A DNA stretch of 64,000 nucleotides, from NCBI RefSeq assembly GCF_049670895.1, contig NZ_CP187170.1; one strand, given 5' to 3'. Shown here in pieces: positions 16,810 to 25,731 of this stretch. The position numbers were made by a program, and so were the translations under genes. Position 1 is the first letter of the stretch. Each line of letters begins with the position of its first letter. The stretch comes from Pasteurella sp049670895. GTDB lineage: Bacteria > Pseudomonadota > Gammaproteobacteria > Enterobacterales > Pasteurellaceae. The notes below the pieces were generated by a model. The model worked only from the letters and a program-made list of their open reading frames with translations, was not told the DNA's origin and searched no databases.

Positions 16810-17628
16810 ATGAAGAAGCAAGAGACGTTACAAGATGTGGATTTTGCACAGCTTTATCGTAATCATTTTCAACTTGCCTCAAGGCAGCCGAAGACGGCAC
16901 AGGATTGGGATGAAAAAGCGGCAAAAATGCAACACTCGGATTTTGATTTGCATAATCAATATGTTCAACACTTTGTGCGTTGTATGACGTTGTCGGGCTG
17001 TGAGAGTTTGTTGGATGTTGGTTGTGGTGGTGGGGCAATTTGTCTGGCTATTGCACCGCACTTTAAGCAGGTTTATGGCTTGGATTATAGTGAAGGGATG
17101 TTGTCCTTGTTGCAACAACGGGCAGAAAAATTAGGGTTAACGCACATTCAGCCACTGTGTAAATCTTGGGAGGAGAATTGGGATGATGTGCCTGAGTGCG
17201 ATATTTGTGTCTCTTCTCGCTCTTCGATGGTGGCGGATTTAGATGAGGCGATTGATAAGCTCAATGCGAAAGCCAAAAAAGCGGTGTATATGACGATGCT
17301 TGTGGAGAGGGAATTTATTGCACGAGAGATTTTGCAATATATTGGTCGCAATAACGTGGGGTTTCCCAATTATATGTATGCGTTAAATTTACTTCATCAG
17401 AAAGGTTATTATGCCAGTGTGGATTTTATTGAAACGGGGTGTGGTTTGTTGCCACCAGAAAAACAGGATGAAGCGAGTTTTATTCAATGTGTGCAATGGT
17501 CAATAGGGGAGTTAAGAGTGGAAGAGGTTGAGAAATTAAAAACCTATTATGCGACACACCCAGATTTGACTTCCGCACGCCCTACAAGGCAACGTTGGGC
17601 ATTTTTGAGTTGGAAGAAAGAGCAATAA
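16810..17628 (+). CDS. Class I SAM-dependent methyltransferase
   Basis: A 272-residue Rossmann-fold methyltransferase. SAM-binding motif I is LLDVGCGGGAICLAI (about 67-81), followed by the acidic motif VYGLDYSEGML (about 88-98) and motif IV-like CDICVSSRSSM (about 132). The substrate is not evident. The N-terminal DFAQLYRNHFQLASRQPKTA and the C-terminal half are conserved-looking, but I cannot assign them. ATG 16810, with AAGG 6 bp upstream, is chosen over GTG 16804. It is a single gene, convergent with yggU. Confidence 0.8.
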   Translation: MKKQETLQDVDFAQLYRNHFQLASRQPKTAQDWDEKAAKMQHSDFDLHNQYVQHFVRCMTLSGCESLLDVGCGGGAICLAIAPHFKQVYGLDYSEGMLSLLQQRAEKLGLTHIQPLCKSWEENWDDVPECDICVSSRSSMVADLDEAIDKLNAKAKKAVYMTMLVEREFIAREILQYIGRNNVGFPNYMYALNLLHQKGYYASVDFIETGCGLLPPEKQDEASFIQCVQWSIGELRVEEVEKLKTYYATHPDLTSARPTRQRWAFLSWKKEQ

Positions 17629-17707
17629 AGTGCGGTGGTTTTTAAAAAAGTTTTAAGCGACAAGCACGTTTGAAAATAAGCCATTGACTTATAAAGCTGG
17701 CATCCTC

Positions 17708-18004
17708 TTAAAGAAGCGATAAGAGGATTTCGGGAATGACTTTGGGATTGGGGATCAAAACTTGTTTATGGCGATTGAGTTCGCCTTTTTCTAACACAAT
17801 GCGGCTTTTTGGCACTTTAAATGCTTTGCTTAAGAATTTGAGCAAGTGAGCGTTTGCTTGCCCGTCAATGGGTGGGGCGGTGAGGGTGATTTTGAGTTCG
17901 TTGTCATGCAGTCCAACAATTTGATCTTTACTGGCTTTCGGTTGCAGAAAGATCCGCAACCGTAAGTCTTCACCTTGTTTTTCTACCGCAGATAATTGTG
18001 CCAT
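17708..18004 (-). CDS. yggU: YggU family protein (DUF167)
   Basis: A 98-residue conserved protein of unknown function. LRLRIFLQPKASKDQIVG and PPIDGQANAHLLKFLSKAFKVPKS are the DUF167/YggU signatures. It is downstream of yggT on the same strand (32-bp gap), the same pairing as in E. coli. Confidence 0.92.
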   Translation of the reverse strand: MAQLSAVEKQGEDLRLRIFLQPKASKDQIVGLHDNELKITLTAPPIDGQANAHLLKFLSKAFKVPKSRIVLEKGELNRHKQVLIPNPKVIPEILLSLL

Positions 18005-18036
18005 GCCTGAAAATGCCTTCTAAACTGACCGCACTT

Positions 18037-18603
18037 TTAGTAACTGGCGAGTGCCCAATAAATGCCAAAGAGGTCATTCAGCACACTATTTAGGAAGAAT
18101 AGGGCAAAAGCTAGCACCATCGGTGAGAAGTCGATCATGCCTGTGTTAGGTAAAATACGTTGAATAGGACGCAACAGTGGGTAAGTGAGTTGTGCGAACA
18201 CTTCTTGGGCAGGGTTGCTGCCACGGTTAAACCAGCTCATGATGGCACCGATGAATAAAACATAAAACACCGCTTTGCCGCAGGTTCGCACGAGGGTGAG
18301 AAGGCCGACAAAGACGTAATCTAAGATTTCTGCATTGGCGATGAAAAGTTTCCCCACGACATGAGCAAGTGGGAATTTAATGCTGAATAAGATAAAAGCT
18401 AAAATCAGTGCCGCCAGATTGATATTTTTAATGGTGGGAATCACGGCACTGATTGGTGCTAATACGGGTTGTGTGATTTTGACTAAGCTTTGTGAAAGCG
18501 GGTGATAAAAATCTACACGACGAAATTGAAACCATGCACGTAAGACTAACAACAGCCCATAAATATCAATAAGCATAAATACGAATAATTGTAATGAATT
18601 CAT
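18037..18603 (-). CDS. yggT: YggT family membrane protein
   Basis: A 188-residue inner-membrane protein with two repeats of the YggT module. The repeats are seen in RRVDFYHPLSQSLVKITQPVLAP (about 28-50) and FAQLTYPLLRPIQRILPN (about 135-152), each followed by a hydrophobic helix. Homologues have been linked to osmotic tolerance and cell-envelope organisation. It lies between corA (14-bp gap upstream) and yggU, suggesting a corA-yggT-yggU transcript. Confidence 0.92.
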   Translation of the reverse strand: MNSLQLFVFMLIDIYGLLLVLRAWFQFRRVDFYHPLSQSLVKITQPVLAPISAVIPTIKNINLAALILAFILFSIKFPLAHVVGKLFIANAEILDYVFVGLLTLVRTCGKAVFYVLFIGAIMSWFNRGSNPAQEVFAQLTYPLLRPIQRILPNTGMIDFSPMVLAFALFFLNSVLNDLFGIYWALASY

Positions 18604-18617
18604 CTTTTTTCCTTAAA

Positions 18618-19568
18618 TTAGAGCCAACCTTTTCGTTTGAAATACCAATAAGGTGCAAATGCGGCGAGTGCCATGAGTCCTAACGCCATGGGGTAACCAA
18701 ATTTGAAGCCTAATTCTGGCATAATCTCGAAGTTCATACCATAGTTAGAGGCGACTAATGTTGGTGGAAGGAAAATGACCGAGACCACCGAGAAGATTTT
18801 GATGATGCGATTTTGTTCAATGCTAATGAAACCCATTGCCGCTTGCATCAGAAAGTTGACACGTTGGAAAAGTGATTCGTTATGCGGTTGGAGGGATTCA
18901 ATGTCGCGTAAAATTTCACGAGCCTGTTCTAACTGATTGGCAGGTAAACGTGTTTTACGCACCAAGAAACTTAATGCTCGTTGAGTATCCATCAAGCATA
19001 AGCGGACTTTGGAGCTGGTATCTTCTTGTTCGGTTAACGTGGAGAGTGCCTCATCAAAGGCTTCGCCTTGTTTACCATCTAAAATGACACGGCTTAATTT
19101 TTCTAAATCGGAATACACCGTTTCAATGACATCAGCTAATTGCTCAATTTTGGTTTCAAATAAGTCGAGCAAAACCTCATAAGCATTACATTCGACCAAA
19201 CGTTGGCTACGGGAACGCATACGATAGAGACGGAAAGCAGGTAACTCACGATCTCGTAACGTAAATAGACGCCCATCACGAATGGTAAACGCAACACTGG
19301 CTAAGTCCGCATAATCTTCTTCGTCTTCGCAATAAAAGAAAGAGTGAAGGTGTAAACCGTCTTCATCTTCAAAGAAACGAGCAGATGCTTCGATATCTTC
19401 TAATTCAAGAAATGTGGCAAGGCTTTGTCCTAAGCCTTCTTGTAAAATTTCACGCTCTTCACTGCTTGGTTCAACAAGATCAAGCCAAATCGCAGAACTT
19501 AATTCTGCATTGGCATGTTCATCAATGCGAACAAGGCGAGCGTCTTCAAGTGCAAATGCATTAATCAT
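18618..19568 (-). CDS. corA: Magnesium/cobalt transporter CorA
   Basis: Pentameric Mg2+/Co2+ channel of the inner membrane. It has 316 residues from ATG 19568, the E. coli length. The large N-terminal cytoplasmic domain is followed by two C-terminal transmembrane helices with the selectivity motif YGMNFE (about 280). The C-terminus is basic (FKRKGWL). The start is set by AAGGAG 9 bp upstream and by alignment; the frame is open 54 bp further 5' but without support. Confidence 0.96.
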   Translation of the reverse strand: MINAFALEDARLVRIDEHANAELSSAIWLDLVEPSSEEREILQEGLGQSLATFLELEDIEASARFFEDEDGLHLHSFFYCEDEEDYADLASVAFTIRDGRLFTLRDRELPAFRLYRMRSRSQRLVECNAYEVLLDLFETKIEQLADVIETVYSDLEKLSRVILDGKQGEAFDEALSTLTEQEDTSSKVRLCLMDTQRALSFLVRKTRLPANQLEQAREILRDIESLQPHNESLFQRVNFLMQAAMGFISIEQNRIIKIFSVVSVIFLPPTLVASNYGMNFEIMPELGFKFGYPMALGLMALAAFAPYWYFKRKGWL

Positions 19569-19723
19569 TTTGTCATACTCCTTTACTGGATTATGAACAA
19601 CGCTATGAACAAAAGAAATCAAACGAAATCTTTATTGAAAAAGAAGTCAAAAGTGCGGTTGGTTTTATTCATTTTCTGATTTGTTTGATTAGGGTTATTG
19701 ATACTTCAATGACCTAAAAAAAG

Positions 19724-19951
19724 ATGCCGAATAAAGTAGGAGTAGACAGGATCTATCAGCGAACCCTCGCCGATATTGATGAGATGGCGAAAGTTACAGT
19801 AAAAACTCCATTCGGTATCGACTGTGACTGTCCAAAGTGTGTGTCCTCATGTTACTAAATCGGGGCGAATCTTACGCTTCAAAGCTTGATTCGTCAAGAT
19901 CTTATGCTTATGAAAGAGGAATTATTGCGAGCAAAAAAAGGCGAACTGTAA
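19724..19951 (+). pseudogene. Degenerate small ORF with an in-frame stop (possible phage/plasmid remnant)
   Basis: A 76-codon frame opening at ATG 19724 is interrupted by TAA at 19856-19858 but continues coherently to TAA 19949. Before the stop it encodes VKTPFGIDCDCPKC, a CxCxxC-like metal-binding pattern. After it comes IGANLTLQSLIRQDLMLMKEELL, a plausible amphipathic helix. The composition on both sides looks protein-like, suggesting a once intact protein of about 75 residues. It sits alone in the corA-yggL spacer. I cannot name the family; a phage or mobile-element origin is a guess. Confidence 0.4.
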
Positions 19952-19968
19952 AGAATTCGCCTTGTTGA
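19935..19968 (-). terminator. Terminator of yggL (minus strand)
   Basis: AAGGCGAA and TTCGCCTT form a stem. On the minus strand the stem is followed by a run of seven T, just after the yggL stop. It overlaps the end of the degenerate ORF. Confidence 0.75.
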
Positions 19969-19973
19969 ATGAA

Positions 19974-20318
19974 TTAAGCTTCTTTTGTTGGGTATTCCCA
20001 CCAAATATCAAATAATGGGCTGAGCTCAATTTGTTGTAAGCCGTTTTGTTCTAACCATTCTTTCACTAAGGTGCGGTGATTTTCATCACATTTACCTAAA
20101 GCTTCTAAACACACTAAGCCTTCCCAATGTAAGTAACCACTGCCTTCATAAGCAAGACCATTTGGTTGGATTACCTCACGAATAAAGCGATCAACCACTT
20201 CATCAATTGTCTCGATGGCAGTGCCTTGTGCAAATTGCCAGTTTACCAAGAAACCGAGCTCTTGGAATTCAGCAAGATGCATTTTTTTACGTTGTCTTTT
20301 GTTACGTTTAATCGCCAT
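19974..20318 (-). CDS. yggL: YggL family protein (DUF469), 50S-binding
   Basis: A 114-residue conserved protein of the YggL family, reported to associate with the 50S subunit. KRNKRQRKKMHLAEFQELGF at the N-terminus and DIWWEYP at the C-terminus are typical. It follows trmB by 84 bp on the same strand, the order trmB-yggL found next to mutY in enterobacteria. Confidence 0.92.
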   Translation of the reverse strand: MAIKRNKRQRKKMHLAEFQELGFLVNWQFAQGTAIETIDEVVDRFIREVIQPNGLAYEGSGYLHWEGLVCLEALGKCDENHRTLVKEWLEQNGLQQIELSPLFDIWWEYPTKEA

Positions 20319-20402
20319 TTTCGATTCTCCTCTCTGTTGGCTATAAAATTCTGTTTGGCAAATTGTGCCAGGATATGCGGTGAAAAGTGCGGTCTGTTTT
20401 TT

Positions 20403-21170
20403 TTATTTTTTGATGTAATACAGATCCCACACGCCATGCCCTAAACGATGACCACGTTGTTCAAATTTGGTCAGTGGGCGAAAATCTGGGCGAGGAATGT
20501 AATCATCGGTTGCAGAGGTATTATGTAAGCCCTCCGCTTGTTGCAACACCGCTAACATATGTTCGGCATAATTTTCCCAGTCGGTTGCCATGTGGATAAA
20601 TCCCCCTTGAGTAAGCTTTTGGGTGATGCTATCCACAAATTGGGGCTGGACAATTCGGCGTTTGTGGTGTTTCGCTTTGTGCCATGGATCGGGGAAGAAC
20701 AGTTGCAACCCACCTAAACTGCCATTTTGAATGCAGTCACGCAAAATTTCAGTGGCGTCATGACAAATCACACGTAAGTTTTTCACCTCGTGGGCAACGG
20801 CGGCAGCAATACAAGCCCCCACACCTGGGGTGTGTACTTCAATGCCTAAATAATTGCGATCGGGATTTTGTTTTGCCATTTCCACTAATGAATGTCCCAT
20901 ACCAAATCCAATTTCGAGCACAACGGGATTGGTATTGCCATAAATGCTTGGGAAATCAAAAGGTTCGGTTTGATGTTCTAAACCATAAAATCCCCAATGT
21001 TGATTCATGGCATTTTTTTGAAATTCGCTCAAACGCCCTGTGCGTAACACAAAGCTACGGACTTTACGTTTATAACGCCCCTCTTCGGTAAATTCTGCTA
21101 CTTCGACGGTTTTCCGTTTTTGGTCAGCAAAGGTGGGTAATTTATCGGATTCTTGCTTATTCAATGACAT
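20403..21170 (-). CDS. trmB: tRNA (guanine-N7-)-methyltransferase TrmB
   Basis: Forms m7G46 in the tRNA variable loop. It has 255 residues (E. coli 239). The SAM site is VVLEIGFGMGHSLVEMA (about 84-100). The catalytic/tRNA-binding LQLFFPDPWHKAKHHKRR (about 150-167) is diagnostic, and the C-terminus has TKFEQRGHRLGHGVWDL. It is divergent from the cytochrome b561 gene. Confidence 0.97.
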   Translation of the reverse strand: MSLNKQESDKLPTFADQKRKTVEVAEFTEEGRYKRKVRSFVLRTGRLSEFQKNAMNQHWGFYGLEHQTEPFDFPSIYGNTNPVVLEIGFGMGHSLVEMAKQNPDRNYLGIEVHTPGVGACIAAAVAHEVKNLRVICHDATEILRDCIQNGSLGGLQLFFPDPWHKAKHHKRRIVQPQFVDSITQKLTQGGFIHMATDWENYAEHMLAVLQQAEGLHNTSATDDYIPRPDFRPLTKFEQRGHRLGHGVWDLYYIKK

Positions 21171-21288
21171 ACTTTTTGTTTATAATGACACAATTTGCTG
21201 CGAATTATACGGCTTTTGTCAGAAAACACCAAATTTGTCGGTGTGAGATGACGGTGTTGTTTGAATTTATGTTGGAAAGGAATGTGAG

Positions 21289-21780
21289 ATGGCTCAAAAA
21301 TATCCAAAACCCATGATTATCATACATTGGTTGACCTTATTGCTGGTGTTAATCGCCTATTTTACGGGCGATTATCCGCCTGCAGATGGTGTAGTGGGGG
21401 AAATTCATGTGGCAAGTGGCATGAGTCTGGTACTTTTGTTGGTTTTGCGTTTAGGAATGCGGTGGCATTATCGTCAGCAATTGCCTGTGCATCATTTACC
21501 CCCTTTACTGCGTTTATCGGCTCATGCAGTGCAAATATTACTTTATCTCTGCTTGTTATTCACACCAATTGTGGGCTATTTAACCTTGATTGCCGATGTG
21601 GAGGATTTCATGGTATTTGGCATGGGCTTACCTTATTTTCATTTTTCCCTCTCTTTAGGGAACGCTCATGAGATGTTAGCTAATGGCTTTATTGCCCTAT
21701 CGGGATTGCACGCCACCGCTGCATTGTTTCACCATGTTGTGTTGAAAGATCATGTATTGAAAAGTATGTCGCCACATTAG
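21289..21780 (+). CDS. Cytochrome b561
   Basis: A 163-residue diheme cytochrome b561 (CybB-like) with four transmembrane helices. Candidate heme ligands are His in IIIHWLT (about 13), IHVASGMS (about 46), the His of LRLSAHAVQ (about 83) and LSGLHATAA (about 145). It probably passes electrons between the quinone pool and periplasmic acceptors. AAAGGAATG precedes the ATG. The gene is monocistronic. Confidence 0.85.
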   Translation: MAQKYPKPMIIIHWLTLLLVLIAYFTGDYPPADGVVGEIHVASGMSLVLLLVLRLGMRWHYRQQLPVHHLPPLLRLSAHAVQILLYLCLLFTPIVGYLTLIADVEDFMVFGMGLPYFHFSLSLGNAHEMLANGFIALSGLHATAALFHHVVLKDHVLKSMSPH

Positions 21781-21860
21781 TGGTGTTATCGTAAAAGTGC
21801 GGTCATTTTTTTCTTTTTTTTAACTATGAACCGCCCCTGTTTTCGGATTTATCATTTATT

Positions 21861-22979
21861 ATGCTTGCTCAATCTTCCCCTGAAGCACCTTTTGCCCATG
21901 CCGTGTTAACGTGGTATGACAAATTCGGTCGCAAACAGTTGCCTTGGCAACAAAATAAAACCCTATATGGTGTTTGGTTATCAGAAGTGATGTTACAGCA
22001 AACACAGGTTGCCACCGTGATACCTTATTTTGAACGTTTTATCCAAACCTTTCCCAATGTAACCGCACTGGCGAATGCCCCTTTAGACGAGGTGCTGCAT
22101 TTGTGGACAGGGCTTGGCTACTATGCACGGGCGAGAAATTTACACAAAGCGGCTCAAACCATTCGAGATCAATATGCGGGGGAATTTCCCACAGACTTTG
22201 AACAAGTGTGGGCACTCACGGGGATTGGGCGTAGTACCGCAGGAGCGGTGCTGTCTTCTTGTTTAGATGCCCCTTATCCGATTTTAGATGGCAATGTAAA
22301 ACGGGTGCTTGCTCGCTATTTTGCCGTGTCTGGCTGGCCGGGTGAGAAATCCGTAGAAAATCAATTATGGCAATACAGTGAGCAAGTGACGCCCACAAAA
22401 CAGGTGGCAAATTTTAATCAAGCGATGATGGATCTCGGGGCGATGGTTTGTACCCGTTCAAAACCCAAATGTGATCTTTGCCCTTTACGTCAAGATTGCC
22501 AAGCGAACTTGCAACACAACTGGCAGAATTACCCTAGCAAAAAACCGAAAAAAACACTGCCTGAACGTGAAAGTTATTTTTTGATTTTAAATGCCGATGG
22601 CAAAGTCGCTTTATCACAACGTGAAAATACGGGGCTTTGGGGAGGATTGTATTGTTTTCCTCAGTTTGATACCAAGTCTGCCTTGCTGGCGTTTTTAAGT
22701 GAGCAAGGGATTGGCGAATATCAAGAATGGACGGCATTTCGCCATACCTTTAGCCACTTTCATTTAGATATTTACCCGATTTATGCAGAAGTGGATCGGC
22801 GTGAATGGGATGCGGATCGCACCGAGTGGAAAAAAGTGGCAGAAAATAAGCGTGGCAATGAATCAAATGTATTCAGTGTGGTCAAATATTGGTATGATCC
22901 GCGAAATCCAGAACAAATTGGACTGGCAACGCCAGTAAAGAATTTATTAACACAATTTATAAGGAATTATTATGGCTAG
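21861..22979 (+). CDS. mutY: A/G-specific adenine glycosylase MutY
   Basis: Removes adenine mispaired with 8-oxoguanine. It has 372 residues. LPWQQNKTLYGVWLSEVMLQQTQV (about 29-52) contains the catalytic Glu; LTGIGRSTAGAVLS (about 117) is the helix-hairpin-helix with GVGRSTA-like residues. The iron-sulfur cluster ligands appear in CTRSKPKCDLCPLRQDC (about 197-213). The C-terminal NUDIX-like domain has ENTGLWGGLYCFPQF. Its end overlaps yggX by 8 bp, giving translational coupling in mutY-yggX-mltC. Confidence 0.97.
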   Translation: MLAQSSPEAPFAHAVLTWYDKFGRKQLPWQQNKTLYGVWLSEVMLQQTQVATVIPYFERFIQTFPNVTALANAPLDEVLHLWTGLGYYARARNLHKAAQTIRDQYAGEFPTDFEQVWALTGIGRSTAGAVLSSCLDAPYPILDGNVKRVLARYFAVSGWPGEKSVENQLWQYSEQVTPTKQVANFNQAMMDLGAMVCTRSKPKCDLCPLRQDCQANLQHNWQNYPSKKPKKTLPERESYFLILNADGKVALSQRENTGLWGGLYCFPQFDTKSALLAFLSEQGIGEYQEWTAFRHTFSHFHLDIYPIYAEVDRREWDADRTEWKKVAENKRGNESNVFSVVKYWYDPRNPEQIGLATPVKNLLTQFIRNYYG

Positions 22980-23244
22980 AACCGTATTCTGTGAATATCT
23001 TAAACGAGAGGCTGATGGTTTAGATTTTCAGTTGTATCCCGGTGAATTAGGAAAACGTATTTTTGATTCGATCAGCAAACAAGCATGGGGTGAGTGGATG
23101 AAAAAACAAACCATGTTAGTGAATGAGAAAAAATTGAATATGATGAATCCAGAACATCGCAAATTACTTGAGCAAGAAATGGTGAATTTTTTGTTTGAAG
23201 GAAAAGATGTACATATTGAAGGCTATGTTCCTCCAGCGGAATAA
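22972..23244 (+). CDS. yggX: Probable Fe(2+)-trafficking protein YggX
   Basis: A 90-residue protein protecting iron-sulfur clusters from oxidative damage. MARTVFCEYLKREADGLDFQ carries the conserved Cys7. QAWGEWMKKQTMLVNE is also conserved. It overlaps the mutY stop and lies 6 bp before mltC, so expression is coupled with repair of oxidised DNA. Confidence 0.96.
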   Translation: MARTVFCEYLKREADGLDFQLYPGELGKRIFDSISKQAWGEWMKKQTMLVNEKKLNMMNPEHRKLLEQEMVNFLFEGKDVHIEGYVPPAE

Positions 23245-23250
23245 TGAACC

Positions 23251-24330
23251 ATGAAAAAATATCTTATCTGTGCCTTAATTCCTTTTCTGTTTGCTTGTGG
23301 CAGCAGCCATCAACATAAAAAGTACAATCCTTTTGATGAGGCTTTCGCCAAAGATACCCGTGGTTTAGATATTTTAACAGGGCAATTTTCCCATAATATC
23401 GACCGAATCTGGGGGGTCAATGAATTATTGGTGGCAAGTCGAAAAGACTATGTGAAATATACCGATCGTTTTTATACCCGCAGCCATGTGAGCTTTGATG
23501 AAGGGGTGATTACCATTGAAACACAAAGCGATGCGGGTCATTTGCATAATGCCATTGTGCATACGTTATTAATGGGCTCGGATGCAAATGGGATCGATCT
23601 CTTTGCCTCTGGTGATGTGCCGATTAGCTCACGCCCGTTCCTTGTAGGGCAGGTGATTGACCATTTAGGCGGGTCTATCACCAATACGGCGGTTGCAGGT
23701 AATTTTGCGAATTATCTCTTGCAGAATAAATTACAAAGCCGTCGTTTGAGTAACGGGAATACTGTGCAATATGTGGTGATTCCAATGATCGCCAATCACG
23801 TTGCCGTGCGTGCACAGAAATATTTACCTTTAGTGCGTAAAATGGCACGTCGCTACAATATGGATGAAAGCTTGATTTTAGGCATTATGCAAACTGAATC
23901 AAGTTTTAACCCTTACGCCATTAGTTATGCCAATGCTATCGGCTTAATGCAAGTGGTGCCACATACTGCAGGGCGAGATATTTTCCAACTAAAAGGGCAA
24001 GGGGGACAGCCGTCAAAATCCTATTTATTTGATCCTGAGAAAAATATTGATGCTGGCGTGTCTTATTTGTGGTTACTGCAAAATAAATATTTAGACGGTA
24101 TCAGCAATCCTACCTCAAAACGTTTTGCAATGATTTCTGCTTATAACAGTGGGGCGGGAGCGGTGTTAAGAGTATTTGATGAAGATAAATTGATGGCAGT
24201 AGAAAAAATTAATAATTTATATCCTGAGCAAGTCTATCGTATTTTGACTACGCAACACCCTTCGGCACAAGCAAGAAATTATTTATTGAAGGTGGATCAA
24301 GCCCAAAAAAGTTATCGTGTGAGACGATAA
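23251..24330 (+). CDS. mltC: Membrane-bound lytic transglycosylase C
   Basis: Outer-membrane lipoprotein that cleaves peptidoglycan to 1,6-anhydromuropeptides. It has 359 residues. The signal peptide ends in a lipobox LFAC (Cys16). An N-terminal DUF3393-type domain is followed by the SLT goose-lysozyme domain. The catalytic Glu is in GIMQTESSFNPYAIS (about 212-226), with AIGLMQVVPHTAG and ISAYNSGAGAVLRVF after it. It is the last gene of mutY-yggX-mltC, followed by a strong terminator. Confidence 0.96.
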   Translation: MKKYLICALIPFLFACGSSHQHKKYNPFDEAFAKDTRGLDILTGQFSHNIDRIWGVNELLVASRKDYVKYTDRFYTRSHVSFDEGVITIETQSDAGHLHNAIVHTLLMGSDANGIDLFASGDVPISSRPFLVGQVIDHLGGSITNTAVAGNFANYLLQNKLQSRRLSNGNTVQYVVIPMIANHVAVRAQKYLPLVRKMARRYNMDESLILGIMQTESSFNPYAISYANAIGLMQVVPHTAGRDIFQLKGQGGQPSKSYLFDPEKNIDAGVSYLWLLQNKYLDGISNPTSKRFAMISAYNSGAGAVLRVFDEDKLMAVEKINNLYPEQVYRILTTQHPSAQARNYLLKVDQAQKSYRVRR

Positions 24331-24345
24331 TTTATCTTGCTGAAT

Positions 24346-24389
24346 AAAAAATGCTCGTTTCATCTTTTGGGATAACGAGCATTTTTCTT
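24346..24389 (+). terminator. Terminator of mutY-yggX-mltC
   Basis: Perfect 13-bp inverted repeat, AAAAATGCTCGTT (24346-24358) with AACGAGCATTTTT (24374-24386), ending in T. Confidence 0.92.
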
Positions 24390-24502
24390 TGTAACTTTTC
24401 ACTAAAAAATATAAAAAAATGCGTAATTTGTGTTATTTTTATGCTTTTCGTTTGTTAAATATCCAACCGAATAAAAAAATGCAATTTTTTTTAAATTAGG
24501 TG

Positions 24503-24531
24503 TTGACTTAAACCTGAAAAAAACGTTTAAT
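24503..24531 (+). promoter_or_regulatory. Promoter of the tRNA-Phe/tRNA-Asn unit
   Basis: TTGACT, a 17-bp spacer and TTTAAT, placing the transcription start about 10 bp before tRNA-Phe. Confidence 0.65.
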
Positions 24532-24549
24532 ACGCACCACTGATGAGTT

Positions 24550-24625
24550 GCCTCGATAGCTCAGTCGGTAGAGCAGGGGATTGAAAATCCCCGTGTCGGT
24601 GGTTCGATTCCGCCTCGAGGCACCA
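24550..24625 (+). tRNA. tRNA-Phe (GAA)
   Basis: 76 nt including encoded CCA. Acceptor GCCTCGA pairs with TCGAGGC; D loop AGCTCAGTCGGTAGAGC; anticodon stem GGGGA/TCCCC with GAA; T arm GGTTCGATTCC. It shares a transcript with tRNA-Asn 4 bp downstream. Confidence 0.97.
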
Positions 24626-24629
24626 CTTT

Positions 24630-24705
24630 TCCTCCTTAGTTCAGTCGGTAGAACGGCGGACTGTTAATCCGTATGTCGCTGGTTCAAGTCCAGCAGGAGG
24701 AGCCA
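24630..24705 (+). tRNA. tRNA-Asn (GTT)
   Basis: 76 nt including CCA. Acceptor TCCTCCT pairs with AGGAGGA, discriminator G; anticodon GTT in GGACTGTTAATCC; T arm GGTTCAAGTCC. It is followed by a strong terminator. Confidence 0.97.
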
Positions 24706-24712
24706 AATTCTT

Positions 24713-24745
24713 AAAACCCGCTAATGAAAATTAGCGGGTTTTTTT
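24713..24745 (+). terminator. Terminator of the tRNA operon
   Basis: Perfect 11-bp stem AACCCGCTAAT / ATTAGCGGGTT with GAAA tetraloop and a T run. Confidence 0.93.
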
Positions 24746-24881
24746 CATATATCTTTTCTTTTTTTACCGCACTTTTTATCTTAACTTCATTTTTCCCCGT
24801 TTTTTTGAGATGTTTCGCTTGAGCAATCTATGCTTGCTTGCCGTTTTTTATGCAGAAAGTGCGGTGGATTTTAGTCAAGTT

Positions 24882-25712
24882 TTATTTCACTAGCTTCATC
24901 ACGATGATGCGTTGATCGCAATAACGTTTTCCCCAGCCTGTGGCAAAAAGGGCTCTTGCATACCAAGGATAATGGGAGCGGCAAATATCACTCAAATAAT
25001 GCATGGTGATGATTTTTATCGCAGGGTGCCATGTTTCAAGCGTTTTGGCATTTTTTACCGTCCAAGCGAATTCTGGGCGTTCTTCATTGTCCATTTTTTT
25101 TAGGGCGTCATGATGTTTAGCTTGTCCTACTGCCACGGGAGGAACGGCATCAAAGATCAGGGTGGCACCTGGCAATTTTTCTGCCACATTAGCAAAAAAC
25201 GCCTTGACCTTTTCTTCACTGAAATACATCAGCACCCCTTCCAGAATTAATAAAACGGGTTTTTGTTGGGCGGCAATGGTTTCCATCCAACTTGTACTGA
25301 ATAAGGAGTCGGCAAGATATTGGGTTTGTCCTTCAGGCAGTAATTGACGCCGTATCGCCATCACTTCGGGTAAATCCAGATCATACCATGCACTGACATG
25401 GGGTCTGCCGAGTCGTTCAAAACGTGCATCTAAGCCCGCTCCAAGCTGTACCACTACAGCATCAGGATATTGAGCAATAAAACGGAGAATTTCTTGATCG
25501 AATAATTTTGCCCGACCACAGCAGCCTACTTGTGATAAGCGTGCAGATTCAAATTTTTGGAAATCATAATCAATCATTTTTTTCATTCTGACGGCTTCAG
25601 CATCACGTAATAAGGAATCTGGCTTGTCGTATTCAACGGCTTTTGCCCAAAGTGTGATTAATAAGGTGGAGGAGAGACCCGAGATTTTATTGGGTTCGAG
25701 TTTGTGTTCCAT
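24882..25712 (-). CDS. Class I SAM methyltransferase, leucine carboxyl methyltransferase (LCM) family
   Basis: A 276-residue protein of the Ppm1/Ppm2/Tcmp (LCM) family of O-methyltransferases. VVQLGAGLDARFERLGRP (about 87-104) is SAM motif I with the family's Asp-Ala-Arg. YDLDLPEVMAIRR (about 110) is the acidic loop, and LILEGVLMYFSEEKV (about 155) is the conserved segment after motif IV. Family members methylate carboxylates of small molecules or proteins; the substrate here is unknown. A perfect Fur box lies 20 bp upstream of the ATG, so expression is probably repressed by iron, hinting at a siderophore- or heme-related role. It is a single gene. Confidence 0.82.
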   Translation of the reverse strand: MEHKLEPNKISGLSSTLLITLWAKAVEYDKPDSLLRDAEAVRMKKMIDYDFQKFESARLSQVGCCGRAKLFDQEILRFIAQYPDAVVVQLGAGLDARFERLGRPHVSAWYDLDLPEVMAIRRQLLPEGQTQYLADSLFSTSWMETIAAQQKPVLLILEGVLMYFSEEKVKAFFANVAEKLPGATLIFDAVPPVAVGQAKHHDALKKMDNEERPEFAWTVKNAKTLETWHPAIKIITMHYLSDICRSHYPWYARALFATGWGKRYCDQRIIVMKLVK

Positions 25713-25731
25713 GGGATAACCTCGCTAACAA

